DNA of 64,000 bases from Nonlabens agnitus (lineage in GTDB: Bacteria; Bacteroidota; Bacteroidia; Flavobacteriales; Flavobacteriaceae): assembly GCF_002994045.1 (NCBI RefSeq), contig NZ_MQUC01000003.1:1030501-1094500 (forward strand), written 5' to 3'. The translations under genes were made by a program, and so were the position numbers. This document shows, one piece after another, positions 8,069 through 17,408 of this stretch. The notes beneath the pieces are model-generated. The model was not told where the DNA came from and made no database searches. It was given only the letters and a program-made list of their open reading frames with translations. Position 1 is the first letter of the stretch, and every line of letters starts with the position of its first letter.

Positions 8069-9252
8069 AAAAATTAGTTCTAGCATATAGTGGCGGTCTT
8101 GATACTTCATACTGCGCCGTCCATCTATCCAAAGATCTAGGGTATGAGGTACATGCCGTAAGCGTCAATACAGGCGGTTTCACTAAAACCGAAATTGAGC
8201 ATATTGAAAGCAACGCTTATAAAATGGGCGTCTCCACGTATCAAAACATTGATGCGATCCAGACTTTTTACGAGAAAATCGTGAAGTATCTCATTTTTGG
8301 TAATGTCTTAAAGAATAACACCTATCCGTTATCAGTAAGTTCTGAGCGTATTATTCAAGCTTTGGAAATCATCAATTATGCAAACGAGATAGGAGCAACG
8401 GCTATCGCTCATGGTAGCACAGGTGCAGGAAATGATCAAGTACGATTTGACATGATCTTTCAAACTTTTGCACCAGATATTGAAATTATCACACCTATCA
8501 GAGATAAAAAACTCTCACGTCAGGAAGAGATTGAATACCTAAAGTCCAACGGTATTGACATGAATTGGGAAAAATCCCAATATTCAGTCAACAAAGGATT
8601 ATGGGGAACCAGCGTTGGTGGTGCAGAAACCTTGACCTCAAGTAAATCCTTACCAGAAAATGCCTATCCATCGCAGTTGGAAGCTAAAGAACCTAAGCAA
8701 ATAGAATTAGGTTTTACAAATGGTGAGTTGACTTCTATTGATGGAGCCAAAGATGAATCGCACAAACTGATCGAGAAACTGAATGATATAGCATCTGCTT
8801 ATGCCATAGGTCGTGACATTCATGTAGGTGATACTATCGTTGGGATCAAAGGTCGTGTAGGTTTTGAAGCGGCAGCATCCTTAATCCTTGTCAAGGCACA
8901 TCATTTATTGGAAAAGCATACGCTTAGCAAATGGCAGTTGCAGCATAAAGAGTACCTATCGAGTTTCTATGGGATGCATTTGCATGAAGGCTTGTACCTC
9001 GATCCCGTGATGCGCAATATGGAATCCTTTCTTCAAAGCAGTCAAAAAAGCGTCACGGGAAAAGTCTTCGTTACCTTGAAACCGTATCAGTTCTTATTGG
9101 ACGGTATTAAATCTCCATTTGATTTGATGAATGCTGGTTTTGGTACGTACGGTGAAGAAAATAAGGCCTGGGCGGCAGACGATGCCAAAGGTTTTATCAA
9201 GATCTACAGCAACGCGCAAAAGATTTACCAACACGTAAACAAGGACTCATGA
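8065..9252 (+). CDS. argG: Argininosuccinate synthase
   Basis: A protein of 395 residues, the family length. The nucleotide-binding motif AYSGGLDTS is at residues 7-15. It joins citrulline and aspartate with ATP to form argininosuccinate, the second-last step of arginine synthesis. The start ATG overlaps the stop of the acyltransferase, and its own stop overlaps argC by four bases, which points to translational coupling. Cytosolic. Confidence 0.97.
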   Translation: MKKLVLAYSGGLDTSYCAVHLSKDLGYEVHAVSVNTGGFTKTEIEHIESNAYKMGVSTYQNIDAIQTFYEKIVKYLIFGNVLKNNTYPLSVSSERIIQALEIINYANEIGATAIAHGSTGAGNDQVRFDMIFQTFAPDIEIITPIRDKKLSRQEEIEYLKSNGIDMNWEKSQYSVNKGLWGTSVGGAETLTSSKSLPENAYPSQLEAKEPKQIELGFTNGELTSIDGAKDESHKLIEKLNDIASAYAIGRDIHVGDTIVGIKGRVGFEAAASLILVKAHHLLEKHTLSKWQLQHKEYLSSFYGMHLHEGLYLDPVMRNMESFLQSSQKSVTGKVFVTLKPYQFLLDGIKSPFDLMNAGFGTYGEENKAWAADDAKGFIKIYSNAQKIYQHVNKDS

Positions 9253-10226
9253 TCAAAGCTGGAATTATAGGAGGTAGCGGCTTCACCGCAGGCGAGTTGA
9301 TCAGAATCCTGCTTAACCATCCTGCGGCAGAAATAGATTTTGTCTTTACCACTTCTAAAGCTGGACAGCCAGTTAGTGATATCCATCAGGACCTATATGG
9401 CGTGACCGACCTCAAGTTCACCGATCAAATAAACAAAGACGTTGATGTACTCTTTCTTTGTTTAGGACACGGCAATAGCAGTAGATTTTTAGAAGAGCAT
9501 CCTTTTGCAGACCACACTAAAATCATTGATTTAAGCAATGATTTCAGGCTCCATGCAGATGCGCATTTTCAAGGCAAACAATTCATTTACGGCTTACCAG
9601 AATTGAATCGGGAACAGATTGAAAAGGCAGATCATATAGCAAATCCTGGCTGCTTTGCCACAGCGATTCAGCAGGCCATATTACCATTGGCCGCTCAAGG
9701 AATGATTCATTCTGATATTCACGTGAATGCGGTGACTGGAGCAACCGGTGCTGGTGCGAGCCTTTCAGATACGACCAGTTTTGTATGGCGTGATAACAAT
9801 TTTAGTCACTACAAAGCTTTTAACCATCAACATCTAGGTGAGATCAATCAATCCATAGCTCAATTACAGCACGGCTTTGATAAAGCCGTTCACTTTATTC
9901 CCAATCGTGGTAATTTCTCAAGAGGAATATTCGCAACGGTTTATACTCACTTTGAAGGTGATTTGAGTAAGGCGCAATCTATTTACCGCAATTTTTATAA
10001 GCACGCAGCCTTTACACACATCAGTGAGCGGCCTATTCATATGAAACAGGTGGTGAATACCAACAACTGTTTGATTCATTTAGAGAAGCACGGTGATCAA
10101 TTACTCATCACCAGCACGATTGACAATTTATTAAAAGGTGCCTCTGGACAAGCGGTACATAACATGAACTTGATTTATGGACTTGAAGAAACCTTGGGTC
10201 TTGAATTTAAAGCCAGCTATTTCTAA
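9249..10226 (+). CDS. argC: N-acyl-gamma-glutamyl-phosphate reductase
   Basis: A protein of 325 residues. GGSGFTAGEL near the N terminus binds NADP and the catalytic cysteine lies in ANPGCFATA (about 133-141). It reduces the acylglutamyl phosphate made by ArgB to the semialdehyde. Overlaps argG by four bases and argD by one base (TAATG), so it is embedded in a coupled operon. Confidence 0.96.
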   Translation: MIKAGIIGGSGFTAGELIRILLNHPAAEIDFVFTTSKAGQPVSDIHQDLYGVTDLKFTDQINKDVDVLFLCLGHGNSSRFLEEHPFADHTKIIDLSNDFRLHADAHFQGKQFIYGLPELNREQIEKADHIANPGCFATAIQQAILPLAAQGMIHSDIHVNAVTGATGAGASLSDTTSFVWRDNNFSHYKAFNHQHLGEINQSIAQLQHGFDKAVHFIPNRGNFSRGIFATVYTHFEGDLSKAQSIYRNFYKHAAFTHISERPIHMKQVVNTNNCLIHLEKHGDQLLITSTIDNLLKGASGQAVHNMNLIYGLEETLGLEFKASYF

Positions 10227-11365
10227 TGGGATTATTTAATGTTTATCAGCTGTTTGATATCACGCCGGTACGAGCGCAGGATGTTTTTATTTACGACGAG
10301 AACGATGTGGAATACCTGGATTTATACGGCGGCCACGCTGTAATTTCAGTAGGACATTCACATCCAGAATATGTTGCTCGTCTTTCAGACCAACTTAGTA
10401 AAATTGCTTTTTACAGTAATTCGATCCAGAATCCGTTGCAGGAAGAAATGGCCGAAAAACTCGCAAAACTTTCAGGCTGTGCTGATTATGATCTGTTTTT
10501 GTGTAATTCTGGCGCTGAGGCTAATGAGAACGCACTTAAAGTAGCCTCGTTTGCTACGGGAAAGCACAAGATTATTGCTTTTAAAAACAGTTTTCATGGC
10601 CGCACATCGGCTGCCGTTGCTGCGACGGATAATCCTAAGATCGTCGCGCCGCTCAATGCCCAGCAGGAAGTTATCTTTTGTGAGTTGGGTGATGTGGCTG
10701 CGGTACAGAAAGCCTTGGAAACCGGCGACGTCTGTGCGATCATTGTTGAGACCATTCAAGGTGTTGGTGGACTTGATGAAGCTGACACGAGCTTTTTTCA
10801 TGAAATATATTCGCTTTCGCGAAAGCATCATTGCCTCATCATCGCAGATGAAGTTCAATCTGGATTTGGTAGGACCGGAGATTTCTTTGCCTTTCAAAAG
10901 CACGACTGGACGCCAGACTTGATACCGATTGCCAAAGGTATGGGCAATGGTTTTCCGGTAGGTGGCGTGTTGATCCATCATGACATCAAAGCTAGTTTTG
11001 GGATGTTGGGAACGACCTTTGGCGGGAATCATCTCGCTTGCGCCGCGGTCAATGCGGTACTGGATATCATTGAGACAGAGCAATTGATGCAGGCCGCTAC
11101 GGATATGTCTGCCTATTTTCTGGATCAGATAAAGGATATTCCTGAGATCAAAAGGGTCAAAGGACGTGGATTGATGCTGGGATTAGAGTTTGATTTCCCT
11201 ATTGCAGATTTGCGTAAAGACCTGATCCTTAACCATCATATTTTTACCGGAAATTCCAAAAACCCCAATCTGATAAGGATCTTACCATCCTTAACGGTTC
11301 AAAAATCACACATAGACACTTTTGTAGACGCGCTTAAGACCGCTTTGAAAACAGCAGTTCAATGA
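10226..11365 (+). CDS. argD: N-acylornithine aminotransferase (PLP, class III)
   Basis: A protein of 379 residues of the class III aminotransferases. The PLP lysine is in PIAKGMGNGFPVGG (about 235-248) and the DEVQSGFGRTG motif is about 30 residues before. It converts the acylglutamate semialdehyde to acylornithine. A copy of the palindromic repeat lies inside the gene at 10812-10826 and is read as SLSRK, in a helix just before DEVQSGFG. Overlaps argC and argF'. Confidence 0.95.
   Translation: MGLFNVYQLFDITPVRAQDVFIYDENDVEYLDLYGGHAVISVGHSHPEYVARLSDQLSKIAFYSNSIQNPLQEEMAEKLAKLSGCADYDLFLCNSGAEANENALKVASFATGKHKIIAFKNSFHGRTSAAVAATDNPKIVAPLNAQQEVIFCELGDVAAVQKALETGDVCAIIVETIQGVGGLDEADTSFFHEIYSLSRKHHCLIIADEVQSGFGRTGDFFAFQKHDWTPDLIPIAKGMGNGFPVGGVLIHHDIKASFGMLGTTFGGNHLACAAVNAVLDIIETEQLMQAATDMSAYFLDQIKDIPEIKRVKGRGLMLGLEFDFPIADLRKDLILNHHIFTGNSKNPNLIRILPSLTVQKSHIDTFVDALKTALKTAVQ
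10812..10826. repeat. Palindromic repeat copy 3 (inside argD)
   Basis: CGCTTTCGCGAAAGC, read in frame as LSRK. Confidence 0.9.
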
Positions 11366-12300
11366 AACATTATAGCAATTTAGAGAGCCTAGAGAACTTT
11401 GAAGCTACGGTAGATCTGGCTTTAGAGCTTAAGAAAAATCCGTTTGTGTTTGAGGAATTAGGAAAACGAAAAACCATCGCATTGGTATTTTTCAACAACA
11501 GTTTGAGAACCCGACTGAGTACTGAGAAGGCGGCACGCAACCTAGGTATGGATGTGATGGTTTTGAACGTTTCTGACTCTTGGAATTTGGAATTTGGTGA
11601 CGGTACCGTCATGAACCTAGACACTGCAGAACATATCAAGGAAGCGACCCAAGTCATCGCACAGTATGCTGATATTATTGCCGTTCGTGCCTTCGCAGGC
11701 TTGAAAGACAAAGTAGCAGATGCTACTGAGAAAGTCTTGAATGCTTTTATCAAATATGCTGGAGTACCTATTGTGAACATGGAAAGTGCCTTGTCGCATC
11801 CCTTACAAGGATTGACGGACGCTGTAACGATCAAAGAAACAGTCACAAAGAAACGTCCCAAAGTCGTGCTGTCTTGGGCGCCACATCCACGTGCGTTGCC
11901 GCACGCCGTGGCCAACAGTTTTGTGAAATCCATGAAGCTGTGTGATGTAGAGTTTGTGATTACAAACCCAGTAGGTTATGACCTCGATCCTAAAATCACT
12001 AAAGGAATTACCATCAATCACAATCAGCAGGAAGCGCTCAAGGATGCCGATGTGGTTTATGTGAAGAACTGGAGCAGTTTTGATGACTATGGCCAAGTCA
12101 CCAATACAGATAGCCATTGGATGATGACCAAAGAAAAATTAGGCCACGCGATATTCATGCACTGTTTGCCGGTACGACGCAATGTTGTGGTAGAAGATGC
12201 GGTACTGGACAGTGATCAATCGGTAGTGATCCAGCAAGCTCGAAACCGCACTTATGCGGCGCAAGCTGTTTTGAAGACACTTTTAGAAAACATAACGTAA
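11362..12300 (+). CDS. argF': N-succinyl/N-acetylornithine carbamoyltransferase (ArgF' type)
   Basis: A protein of 312 residues. The carbamoyl-phosphate site is SLRTR (residues 47-51); HPLQ and HCLPVRRN are also present. The sequence is of the acylornithine transcarbamylase subfamily found in Bacteroidota and Xanthomonas, not of the classic ornithine enzyme. The residue known to set acyl specificity (Pro90 in the Bacteroides fragilis succinyl enzyme, Glu92 in the Xanthomonas acetyl enzyme) aligns here with Ala89 in LDTAEHIKEA. Absence of Glu favours succinylornithine. Overlaps argD by four bases; 32 bases to argB. Confidence 0.93.
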   Translation: MKHYSNLESLENFEATVDLALELKKNPFVFEELGKRKTIALVFFNNSLRTRLSTEKAARNLGMDVMVLNVSDSWNLEFGDGTVMNLDTAEHIKEATQVIAQYADIIAVRAFAGLKDKVADATEKVLNAFIKYAGVPIVNMESALSHPLQGLTDAVTIKETVTKKRPKVVLSWAPHPRALPHAVANSFVKSMKLCDVEFVITNPVGYDLDPKITKGITINHNQQEALKDADVVYVKNWSSFDDYGQVTNTDSHWMMTKEKLGHAIFMHCLPVRRNVVVEDAVLDSDQSVVIQQARNRTYAAQAVLKTLLENIT

Positions 12301-12332
12301 TTGATTAGGTAAATAAAGGCAAGGTATTAAAA

Positions 12333-13109
12333 ATGAATACACTAAAAGTCATAAAAATAGGAGGTAAGCTGATTGATGACCCAACGGCTATTGGTTCATT
12401 TTTGGAGGATTTTGCAGCGATCAAAGAGCCCAAGATCTTGATTCATGGTGGTGGTAATTTGGCAAGTTCGATGGCTCGGGATTTGGATGTTCCAGTGCAG
12501 CAAATTGACGGTCGCCGCATTACAGACGATGCCACTTTGGACATCATTACCATGGCTTATGCCGGTAAAATCAACAAGAATCTGGTGGCGCGATTACAAG
12601 GTCTAGGTTGCAATGCCTTGGGCTTGACCGGCGCTGATGGCAATAGCATTGTATCAAAAATACGGGACAAAAAACCAATTGATTTTGGTCATGTGGGCGA
12701 TCCCAAATCGGTGAACGTAGATTTTATACAGCTGTTGTTGGACCATGGCATCACGCCCGTTTTTTGCGCGATCACGCACGATGGTGCTGGTCAATTACTC
12801 AATACCAATGCAGATACCGTTGCGGCTGATGTTTGTTCCGCTTTCGCGAAAGCGTACACCACACAGCTTTATTACTGCTTTGAAAAACAAGGTGTTTTAA
12901 GGGATATTAATGATCCCAGCAGTTTGATACAGGACATTGACCAAAAGGAATACGAGCATTTAAAACTAGAAAAGGTCATCGCAGACGGCATGTTGCCCAA
13001 GATGCAGAACAGTTTTAGAGCCCTTCAAAATGGGGTTTCCAGCGTTCATATAGGACTGGCATCGATGATTACAAGTACAGATAACAACCACACAACTCTA
13101 ATCCTATGA
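12333..13109 (+). CDS. argB: N-acylglutamate kinase
   Basis: A protein of 258 residues of the amino-acid kinase family, with IKIGGKLIDD at the N terminus and HGGGNLASSMARDL near residue 40. It phosphorylates the acylglutamate. It is usually the arginine-inhibited step. A palindromic repeat copy at 12839-12854 is read as SAFAKAY at about residues 169-175. Overlaps argE by four bases. Confidence 0.94.
   Translation: MNTLKVIKIGGKLIDDPTAIGSFLEDFAAIKEPKILIHGGGNLASSMARDLDVPVQQIDGRRITDDATLDIITMAYAGKINKNLVARLQGLGCNALGLTGADGNSIVSKIRDKKPIDFGHVGDPKSVNVDFIQLLLDHGITPVFCAITHDGAGQLLNTNADTVAADVCSAFAKAYTTQLYYCFEKQGVLRDINDPSSLIQDIDQKEYEHLKLEKVIADGMLPKMQNSFRALQNGVSSVHIGLASMITSTDNNHTTLIL
12839..12854. repeat. 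Palindromic repeat copy 4 (inside argB)
   Basis: Exact CGCTTTCGCGAAAGCG, read in frame as AFAKA. Confidence 0.95.
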
Positions 13110-14164
13110 GCTCATTGACTACAGATGCGATTGAATTACTCAAGCAATTGATACAGACTCCATCATTCTCTAGTGAGGAAGATCAAACGGCTCGCCATAT
13201 TTCCAACTGGCTTGAGGCTCATGGTGTAGAGGTCAAGCAAACGGATTATAACGTTTGGGCGATCAATAAGTATTTTGACAAGAGCAAACCCACGATATTG
13301 CTCAACTCGCATCACGATACGGTCAAGCCCAATAAGGCATACACGAGAGATCCTTTTACCGCGACCATAGAAGATGATAAATTGTATGGTTTGGGCAGCA
13401 ATGATGCTGGCGGTTGTTTGGTGAGTTTGTTGGCGACTTTTGTTCATTTTTACGACAAAAAAGACTTGAAGTACAACTTAGTCATCGTCGCCAGCGCCGA
13501 AGAAGAGAGCAGTGGTAATAAGGGTTTGGTGAGTATGATTCCGGTAATTCCGCATATTGATGTAGCAATAGTAGGCGAACCTACCCAAATGCACCTGGCA
13601 GTAGCTGAGAAAGGTTTGGTGGTTTTTGACGCCATCGTCAAGGGAACTGCAAGTCATGCGGCGCATCCCAATAATGACAACGCAATATATAACTGTATCA
13701 AGGTGTTGGAGTGGTTCAAGAATTACAAGTTTGAGAAAGGCAGCAAGGCTTTGGGCGATGTCAAGATGACTGTTACACAAATCAAGGCCGGACAGCAACA
13801 CAACGCCGTTCCATCCCAAGTGGATCTTGTTATAGATGTTAGAGTCAACGATGCCTATAGCAATAAGGAAATAGCCGACTTGCTTCAAAAGGAATCGCCT
13901 TGCGACAGCATCAAGCCTCGCGGGTTGAAACTAAATTCTTCCAGCATTCCTATGGATCACGATATTGTAAAGGCAGGACTTGCGATAGGTAGGGAAACCT
14001 ATGGATCGCCTACCTTATCAGATCAAGCTGTTTTGACCTGTCCATCTGTAAAATTGGGTCCAGGTTTAAGCCAACGATCACACACAGCAGATGAATTTAT
14101 TTACGTTTCTGAAATCGTCGAAGGTATTGAGATATACAAGCAGATCTTAGAGAAGATATTGTAA
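13106..14164 (+). CDS. argE: M20-family deacylase, probable N-acylcitrulline/acylornithine deacylase
   Basis: A protein of 352 residues of the M20 metallopeptidase family. Metal ligands are in NSHHDTVKP (His/Asp) and SNDAGGC, and the catalytic acid is in ASAEEESSG. In pathways with an ArgF' enzyme the product is acylcitrulline, so the deacylase should act on that compound before ArgG. Overlaps argB by four bases. The gap to argH has a run of GGGAATT repeats. Confidence 0.9.
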   Translation: MSSLTTDAIELLKQLIQTPSFSSEEDQTARHISNWLEAHGVEVKQTDYNVWAINKYFDKSKPTILLNSHHDTVKPNKAYTRDPFTATIEDDKLYGLGSNDAGGCLVSLLATFVHFYDKKDLKYNLVIVASAEEESSGNKGLVSMIPVIPHIDVAIVGEPTQMHLAVAEKGLVVFDAIVKGTASHAAHPNNDNAIYNCIKVLEWFKNYKFEKGSKALGDVKMTVTQIKAGQQHNAVPSQVDLVIDVRVNDAYSNKEIADLLQKESPCDSIKPRGLKLNSSSIPMDHDIVKAGLAIGRETYGSPTLSDQAVLTCPSVKLGPGLSQRSHTADEFIYVSEIVEGIEIYKQILEKIL

Positions 14165-14166
14165 GG

Positions 14167-14199
14167 TGGAATTGGGAATTGGGAATTAGGGATTAGGAG
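14167..14199. repeat. Short GGGAATT-like tandem run between argE and argH
   Basis: Three to four imperfect copies of GGAATTG/GGGAATTA in the 65-base gap. Its role, if any, is unknown; it is the only sizeable purine-rich gap in the operon. Confidence 0.6.
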
Positions 14200-14229
14200 A
14201 ATAGGCAATAAGCAATAGAAAATTAGATT

Positions 14230-15501
14230 ATGAAACTTTGGGACAAAGGAATTAAGATAGACGACAGGATTGAGCAATTTACCGTAGGTAATGATCGTGA
14301 GATTGACTTACATATTGCTGCGTATGATGTTCAAGCCTCACTGGCGCACGCGAAAATGCTTAAGAAAATTGGCATCTTGGAAGCAGATGAATTGGCCCAA
14401 CTGACAGAAGGTCTTTCGATTCTCAAAGAACAGATCGATAATGGCGAATTTGTCATTGAGCAAGAATTTGAAGATGTACACTCAAAAATCGAGAGCGAGC
14501 TTACCCAGCGTTATGGTGATGTTGGTAAAAAGATACATACTGCAAGATCACGAAATGATCAGGTAATCACAGCCTTACAACTCTTTTATAAAGAGCAATT
14601 AACCGCCATTCAATCTCAAAGTCATGATTTGTTTGAAACCTTATTGAACCTCGCCGAAACCCATAAAGATCAATTGCTTCCAGGTTATACGCATTTGCAG
14701 GTAGCGATGCCATCTTCTTTTGGACTGTGGTTTTCTGCCTATGCAGAATTGCTGGTGGATGACAACTATTTACTTCAAGCCGCTTTTAAAACCGTGGATC
14801 AAAATCCGTTGGGAAGTGCGGCGGGTTATGGTAGTTCTTTCCCGATTGACAGGACTTTTACAACAGAGAAAATGGGTTTTTCCACACTCAAATATAACGT
14901 GGTGGCGGCACAAATGGCTCGTGGCAAGAGTGAGCGCACGATTAGCTATGCCTTGGGAAGTCTGGCAAATACACTTTCCAGATTTGCAATGGACATTTGT
15001 TTGTACATGAGTCAGAATTTTGGCTTTGTGAGCTTTCCTGATGCGCTTACCACAGGTAGTAGCATCATGCCTCACAAAAAGAATCCAGACGTTTTTGAAC
15101 TCATTCGTGGGAAATGTAATCGCATACAAGCGCTTCAAAGTGAGATGGTTTTGTTGACAAACAATCTACCTAGCGGCTATCACAGAGATTATCAATTGAT
15201 GAAAGAATCCATGATTAGAGCCATTGTGGACATGCAGGATTGTCTAGCGATCTTGAACTATGCCATCCAGCAAGTAATTGTATCCGACATAGATCTCAAT
15301 GACCCTAAATATCAATACTTATTTACAGTAGATAGCATCAATAACCTGGTGGTGGACGGCGCTAGTTTTAGAGACGCCTATAAAACCATAGGTAGTCAAG
15401 TGCAGGATGGAACCTACCAACCTGATTATTCAAAAAAGCATTCTCACGAGGGCAGCATCCATAATTTGAATCTGGAAGACATTAGAAACAAATGGTCCTA
15501 A
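14230..15501 (+). CDS. argH: Argininosuccinate lyase
   Basis: A protein of 423 residues. The family signature GSSIMPHKKNPD is at about 277-288 and SRNDQVITALQ at about 107-117. It splits argininosuccinate into arginine and fumarate, the last step of the pathway. It follows argE in the same direction and closes the operon. Slightly shorter than the usual 450-460 residues, as is normal in Flavobacteriia. Confidence 0.96.
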   Translation: MKLWDKGIKIDDRIEQFTVGNDREIDLHIAAYDVQASLAHAKMLKKIGILEADELAQLTEGLSILKEQIDNGEFVIEQEFEDVHSKIESELTQRYGDVGKKIHTARSRNDQVITALQLFYKEQLTAIQSQSHDLFETLLNLAETHKDQLLPGYTHLQVAMPSSFGLWFSAYAELLVDDNYLLQAAFKTVDQNPLGSAAGYGSSFPIDRTFTTEKMGFSTLKYNVVAAQMARGKSERTISYALGSLANTLSRFAMDICLYMSQNFGFVSFPDALTTGSSIMPHKKNPDVFELIRGKCNRIQALQSEMVLLTNNLPSGYHRDYQLMKESMIRAIVDMQDCLAILNYAIQQVIVSDIDLNDPKYQYLFTVDSINNLVVDGASFRDAYKTIGSQVQDGTYQPDYSKKHSHEGSIHNLNLEDIRNKWS

Positions 15502-15591
15502 GGTTTTTTAAGAATTAAATAAAGGCGTTCAACAATCTATGGTTGTGGAAAAGCATAGCTTTGCCCGCTTAATTCCAGAAGCTGCACAACC

Positions 15592-16515
15592 ATGAAGTTT
15601 TCCAAAAAAACGTGGATATTAATTCTTGCTTTTTTCTGTATCTATGTTTTTTGGGGTAGCACTTATCTATGGAATAAGATGGCAGTGCTTGAGTTACCGC
15701 CATTCTTCCTGGCGTCGATTCGATTTATATCTGCCAGCATCATCATATTTATTATTGCTAGATCTTTAAAGTACAGTCTAGCGATTACAAAAAAACAATT
15801 GCTCAATTGCATTCTGGCTGGTTTTCTGTTCTTGGCTTATGGTAACGGTGTCTTTGTCTGGGCGCTGAAATGGGTCGATTCTGGTTTTGCATCCTTGCTC
15901 GCAGCGTTACAGCCATTGATAATTTTATTGATGATGCGCATTATACAGCGTAAAAAACTACAGTGGAAATCCATGGTAGGAGTCACGCTGGGAATTATAG
16001 GGATGTATTTTTTGGTAAGCCAAAATGATATCATCGCAAAAGACGGCATGATCATAGGGATTCTAATGATCTTCACCTGTTTGATTGCATGGTGTAGCGG
16101 CAGTCTCTTTGTGGCCTCAGCAGACTTACCAGCCAATTTCTTTGTAGCGACAGCTTACCAGATGTTGTCTGCTGGAGTTTTGTTGGTCTTTGGGAGTTTG
16201 GCCTTTGGTGAAAGATGGAAATCACCGCTGGCATGGGAAGCACAAACCCAAATCTCACTGGTTTGTTTGATTCTTTTTGGAAGTATCGCTGCCTTCACCT
16301 CGTTTAATTATTTGCTCAAAAATGTATCTCCAGAAAAAGTTTCTACATCCAGCTTTATCAACCCAGTGATCGCTATTTTGCTGGGCTGGTACTTTCTTGA
16401 AGAAGAATTAAGTCTTCAAACCGGCATCGCAGCACTCTTGTTATTGACTGGCGTCTATTTCATCAATAGCCGTAAGAGAACAAAGGATGATGTGGTAGCT
16501 ACTAAGCGGCCATAA
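15592..16515 (+). CDS. EamA-family (DMT superfamily) transporter
   Basis: A protein of 307 residues with ten predicted membrane helices in two repeats, the EamA layout. The first helix carries the typical WGSTYLWNKMA stretch, and KNVSPEKVSTSSFINPVIA is in the second repeat. It is probably an exporter of small metabolites or amino acids; the substrate cannot be read from sequence. Its position after the arginine operon suggests but does not show a link to amino acids. It ends at a strong terminator. Confidence 0.9.
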   Translation: MKFSKKTWILILAFFCIYVFWGSTYLWNKMAVLELPPFFLASIRFISASIIIFIIARSLKYSLAITKKQLLNCILAGFLFLAYGNGVFVWALKWVDSGFASLLAALQPLIILLMMRIIQRKKLQWKSMVGVTLGIIGMYFLVSQNDIIAKDGMIIGILMIFTCLIAWCSGSLFVASADLPANFFVATAYQMLSAGVLLVFGSLAFGERWKSPLAWEAQTQISLVCLILFGSIAAFTSFNYLLKNVSPEKVSTSSFINPVIAILLGWYFLEEELSLQTGIAALLLLTGVYFINSRKRTKDDVVATKRP

Positions 16516-16517
16516 AA

Positions 16518-16542
16518 AAACCTTCTCGCATGAGAAGGTTTT
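16518..16542. terminator. Bidirectional terminator between transporter and Dps
   Basis: Stem AAACCTTCTC / GAGAAGGTTT around a five-base loop, with A and T runs outside, between convergent genes. Confidence 0.85.
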
Positions 16543-16564
16543 ACTACAATTATTTTATGGTCTA

Positions 16565-17110
16565 CTAATTATAAGAAAACGATCTTATTTTCCATAGGTA
16601 GATATCAATTCCAGCTTTTACATCAATCAATAAATCTTGGGTAACCACATTAGTCTCACCAGTAATTTCAATCTGATCCGATAAAAAATTACTGAGTTTT
16701 TGAGTTTTTGTAGAAAGATCTTTTACAACATCATAATCCTTTTGAAAACCATTAGGCGTTGCTCCCAATATAGTAGTTTGAGCTACTTGTCTAGGTCTGC
16801 CGTCAGCTGGACTGCCTAAAATGATTTGACGTTCCGCAACTCGATCAATGTCCGTACCTAGAGCGCCATAGAAATCTCCTAACAATCCGTGTAGACTTTC
16901 AAATTGTGGACCTTGCACATTCCAATGAGCCTGTTGTACACCATGATAATGAGCGATCAATTGATACAATGTCGATTGCAAACTTTCTGTAGTAGCTGCT
17001 GTATTCTTAGTAGTCGGTGTTGCTTGATGGGTTTTGAGGTCAAAGTTGGTTTGTGCCGTGGCGATTCCAGTAATTGAGCATGCCATTAATAAAATAAAAA
17101 TCTTTTTCAT
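16565..17110 (-). CDS. Dps-like ferritin with signal peptide
   Basis: A protein of 181 residues. The Dps core carries all four ferroxidase ligands with family spacing: His62 (AHWNVQG), His74 (SLHG), Asp89 and Glu93 (DIDRVAER). Unlike normal cytosolic Dps, it starts with MKKIFILLMACSITGIATAQ, a typical signal peptide with an ATA-Q cleavage site, followed by a threonine-rich spacer of about 25 residues. It should bind and oxidise iron outside the cytoplasm. DNA binding in the classic sense would then be excluded. Confidence 0.9.
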   Translation of the reverse strand: MKKIFILLMACSITGIATAQTNFDLKTHQATPTTKNTAATTESLQSTLYQLIAHYHGVQQAHWNVQGPQFESLHGLLGDFYGALGTDIDRVAERQIILGSPADGRPRQVAQTTILGATPNGFQKDYDVVKDLSTKTQKLSNFLSDQIEITGETNVVTQDLLIDVKAGIDIYLWKIRSFSYN

Positions 17111-17204
17111 CTTTTTATATAAAGATAAAAGGCGCTATCATGCCTTGCCGTTAATAGCTTTTAAAAGTTGAGCCAAATAAAAGTTAAGTGCTTTTGTTTT
17201 ATTT

Positions 17205-17220
17205 CGCTTTCGCGAAAGCG
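17205..17220. repeat. Palindromic repeat copy 5 (intergenic)
   Basis: Exact CGCTTTCGCGAAAGCG, extended to TTCGCTTTCGCGAAAGCGAA at 17203-17222, in the 298-base interval between the divergent Dps and PepSY-helix genes. Confidence 0.95.
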
Positions 17221-17408
17221 AAGTATAGTACCATCAAAACCACAACTCTTCAGTTTGTTGATTCCAACAGACATCGACAACAAATACTTCTATAAAAACA
17301 CATTTATTTTTACGTAATATCCACAAAATTAAATTGGATTTGTGTCCTTGGAATTGAGAAACCTATAGTAAATTTGCTATTTAGAAATGTTCCAAATAAT
17401 AATTTTTC

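Noticed and set aside
10472..11083. Long reading frame on the strand opposite argD
   Set aside because: It is fully antisense to a gene with clear family motifs and has no start context or homology that I recognise.
15541..15589. Hairpin GGTTGT/ACAACC before the EamA transporter
   Set aside because: The six-base arms are about 35 bases apart with little internal pairing and do not look like a regulatory RNA.
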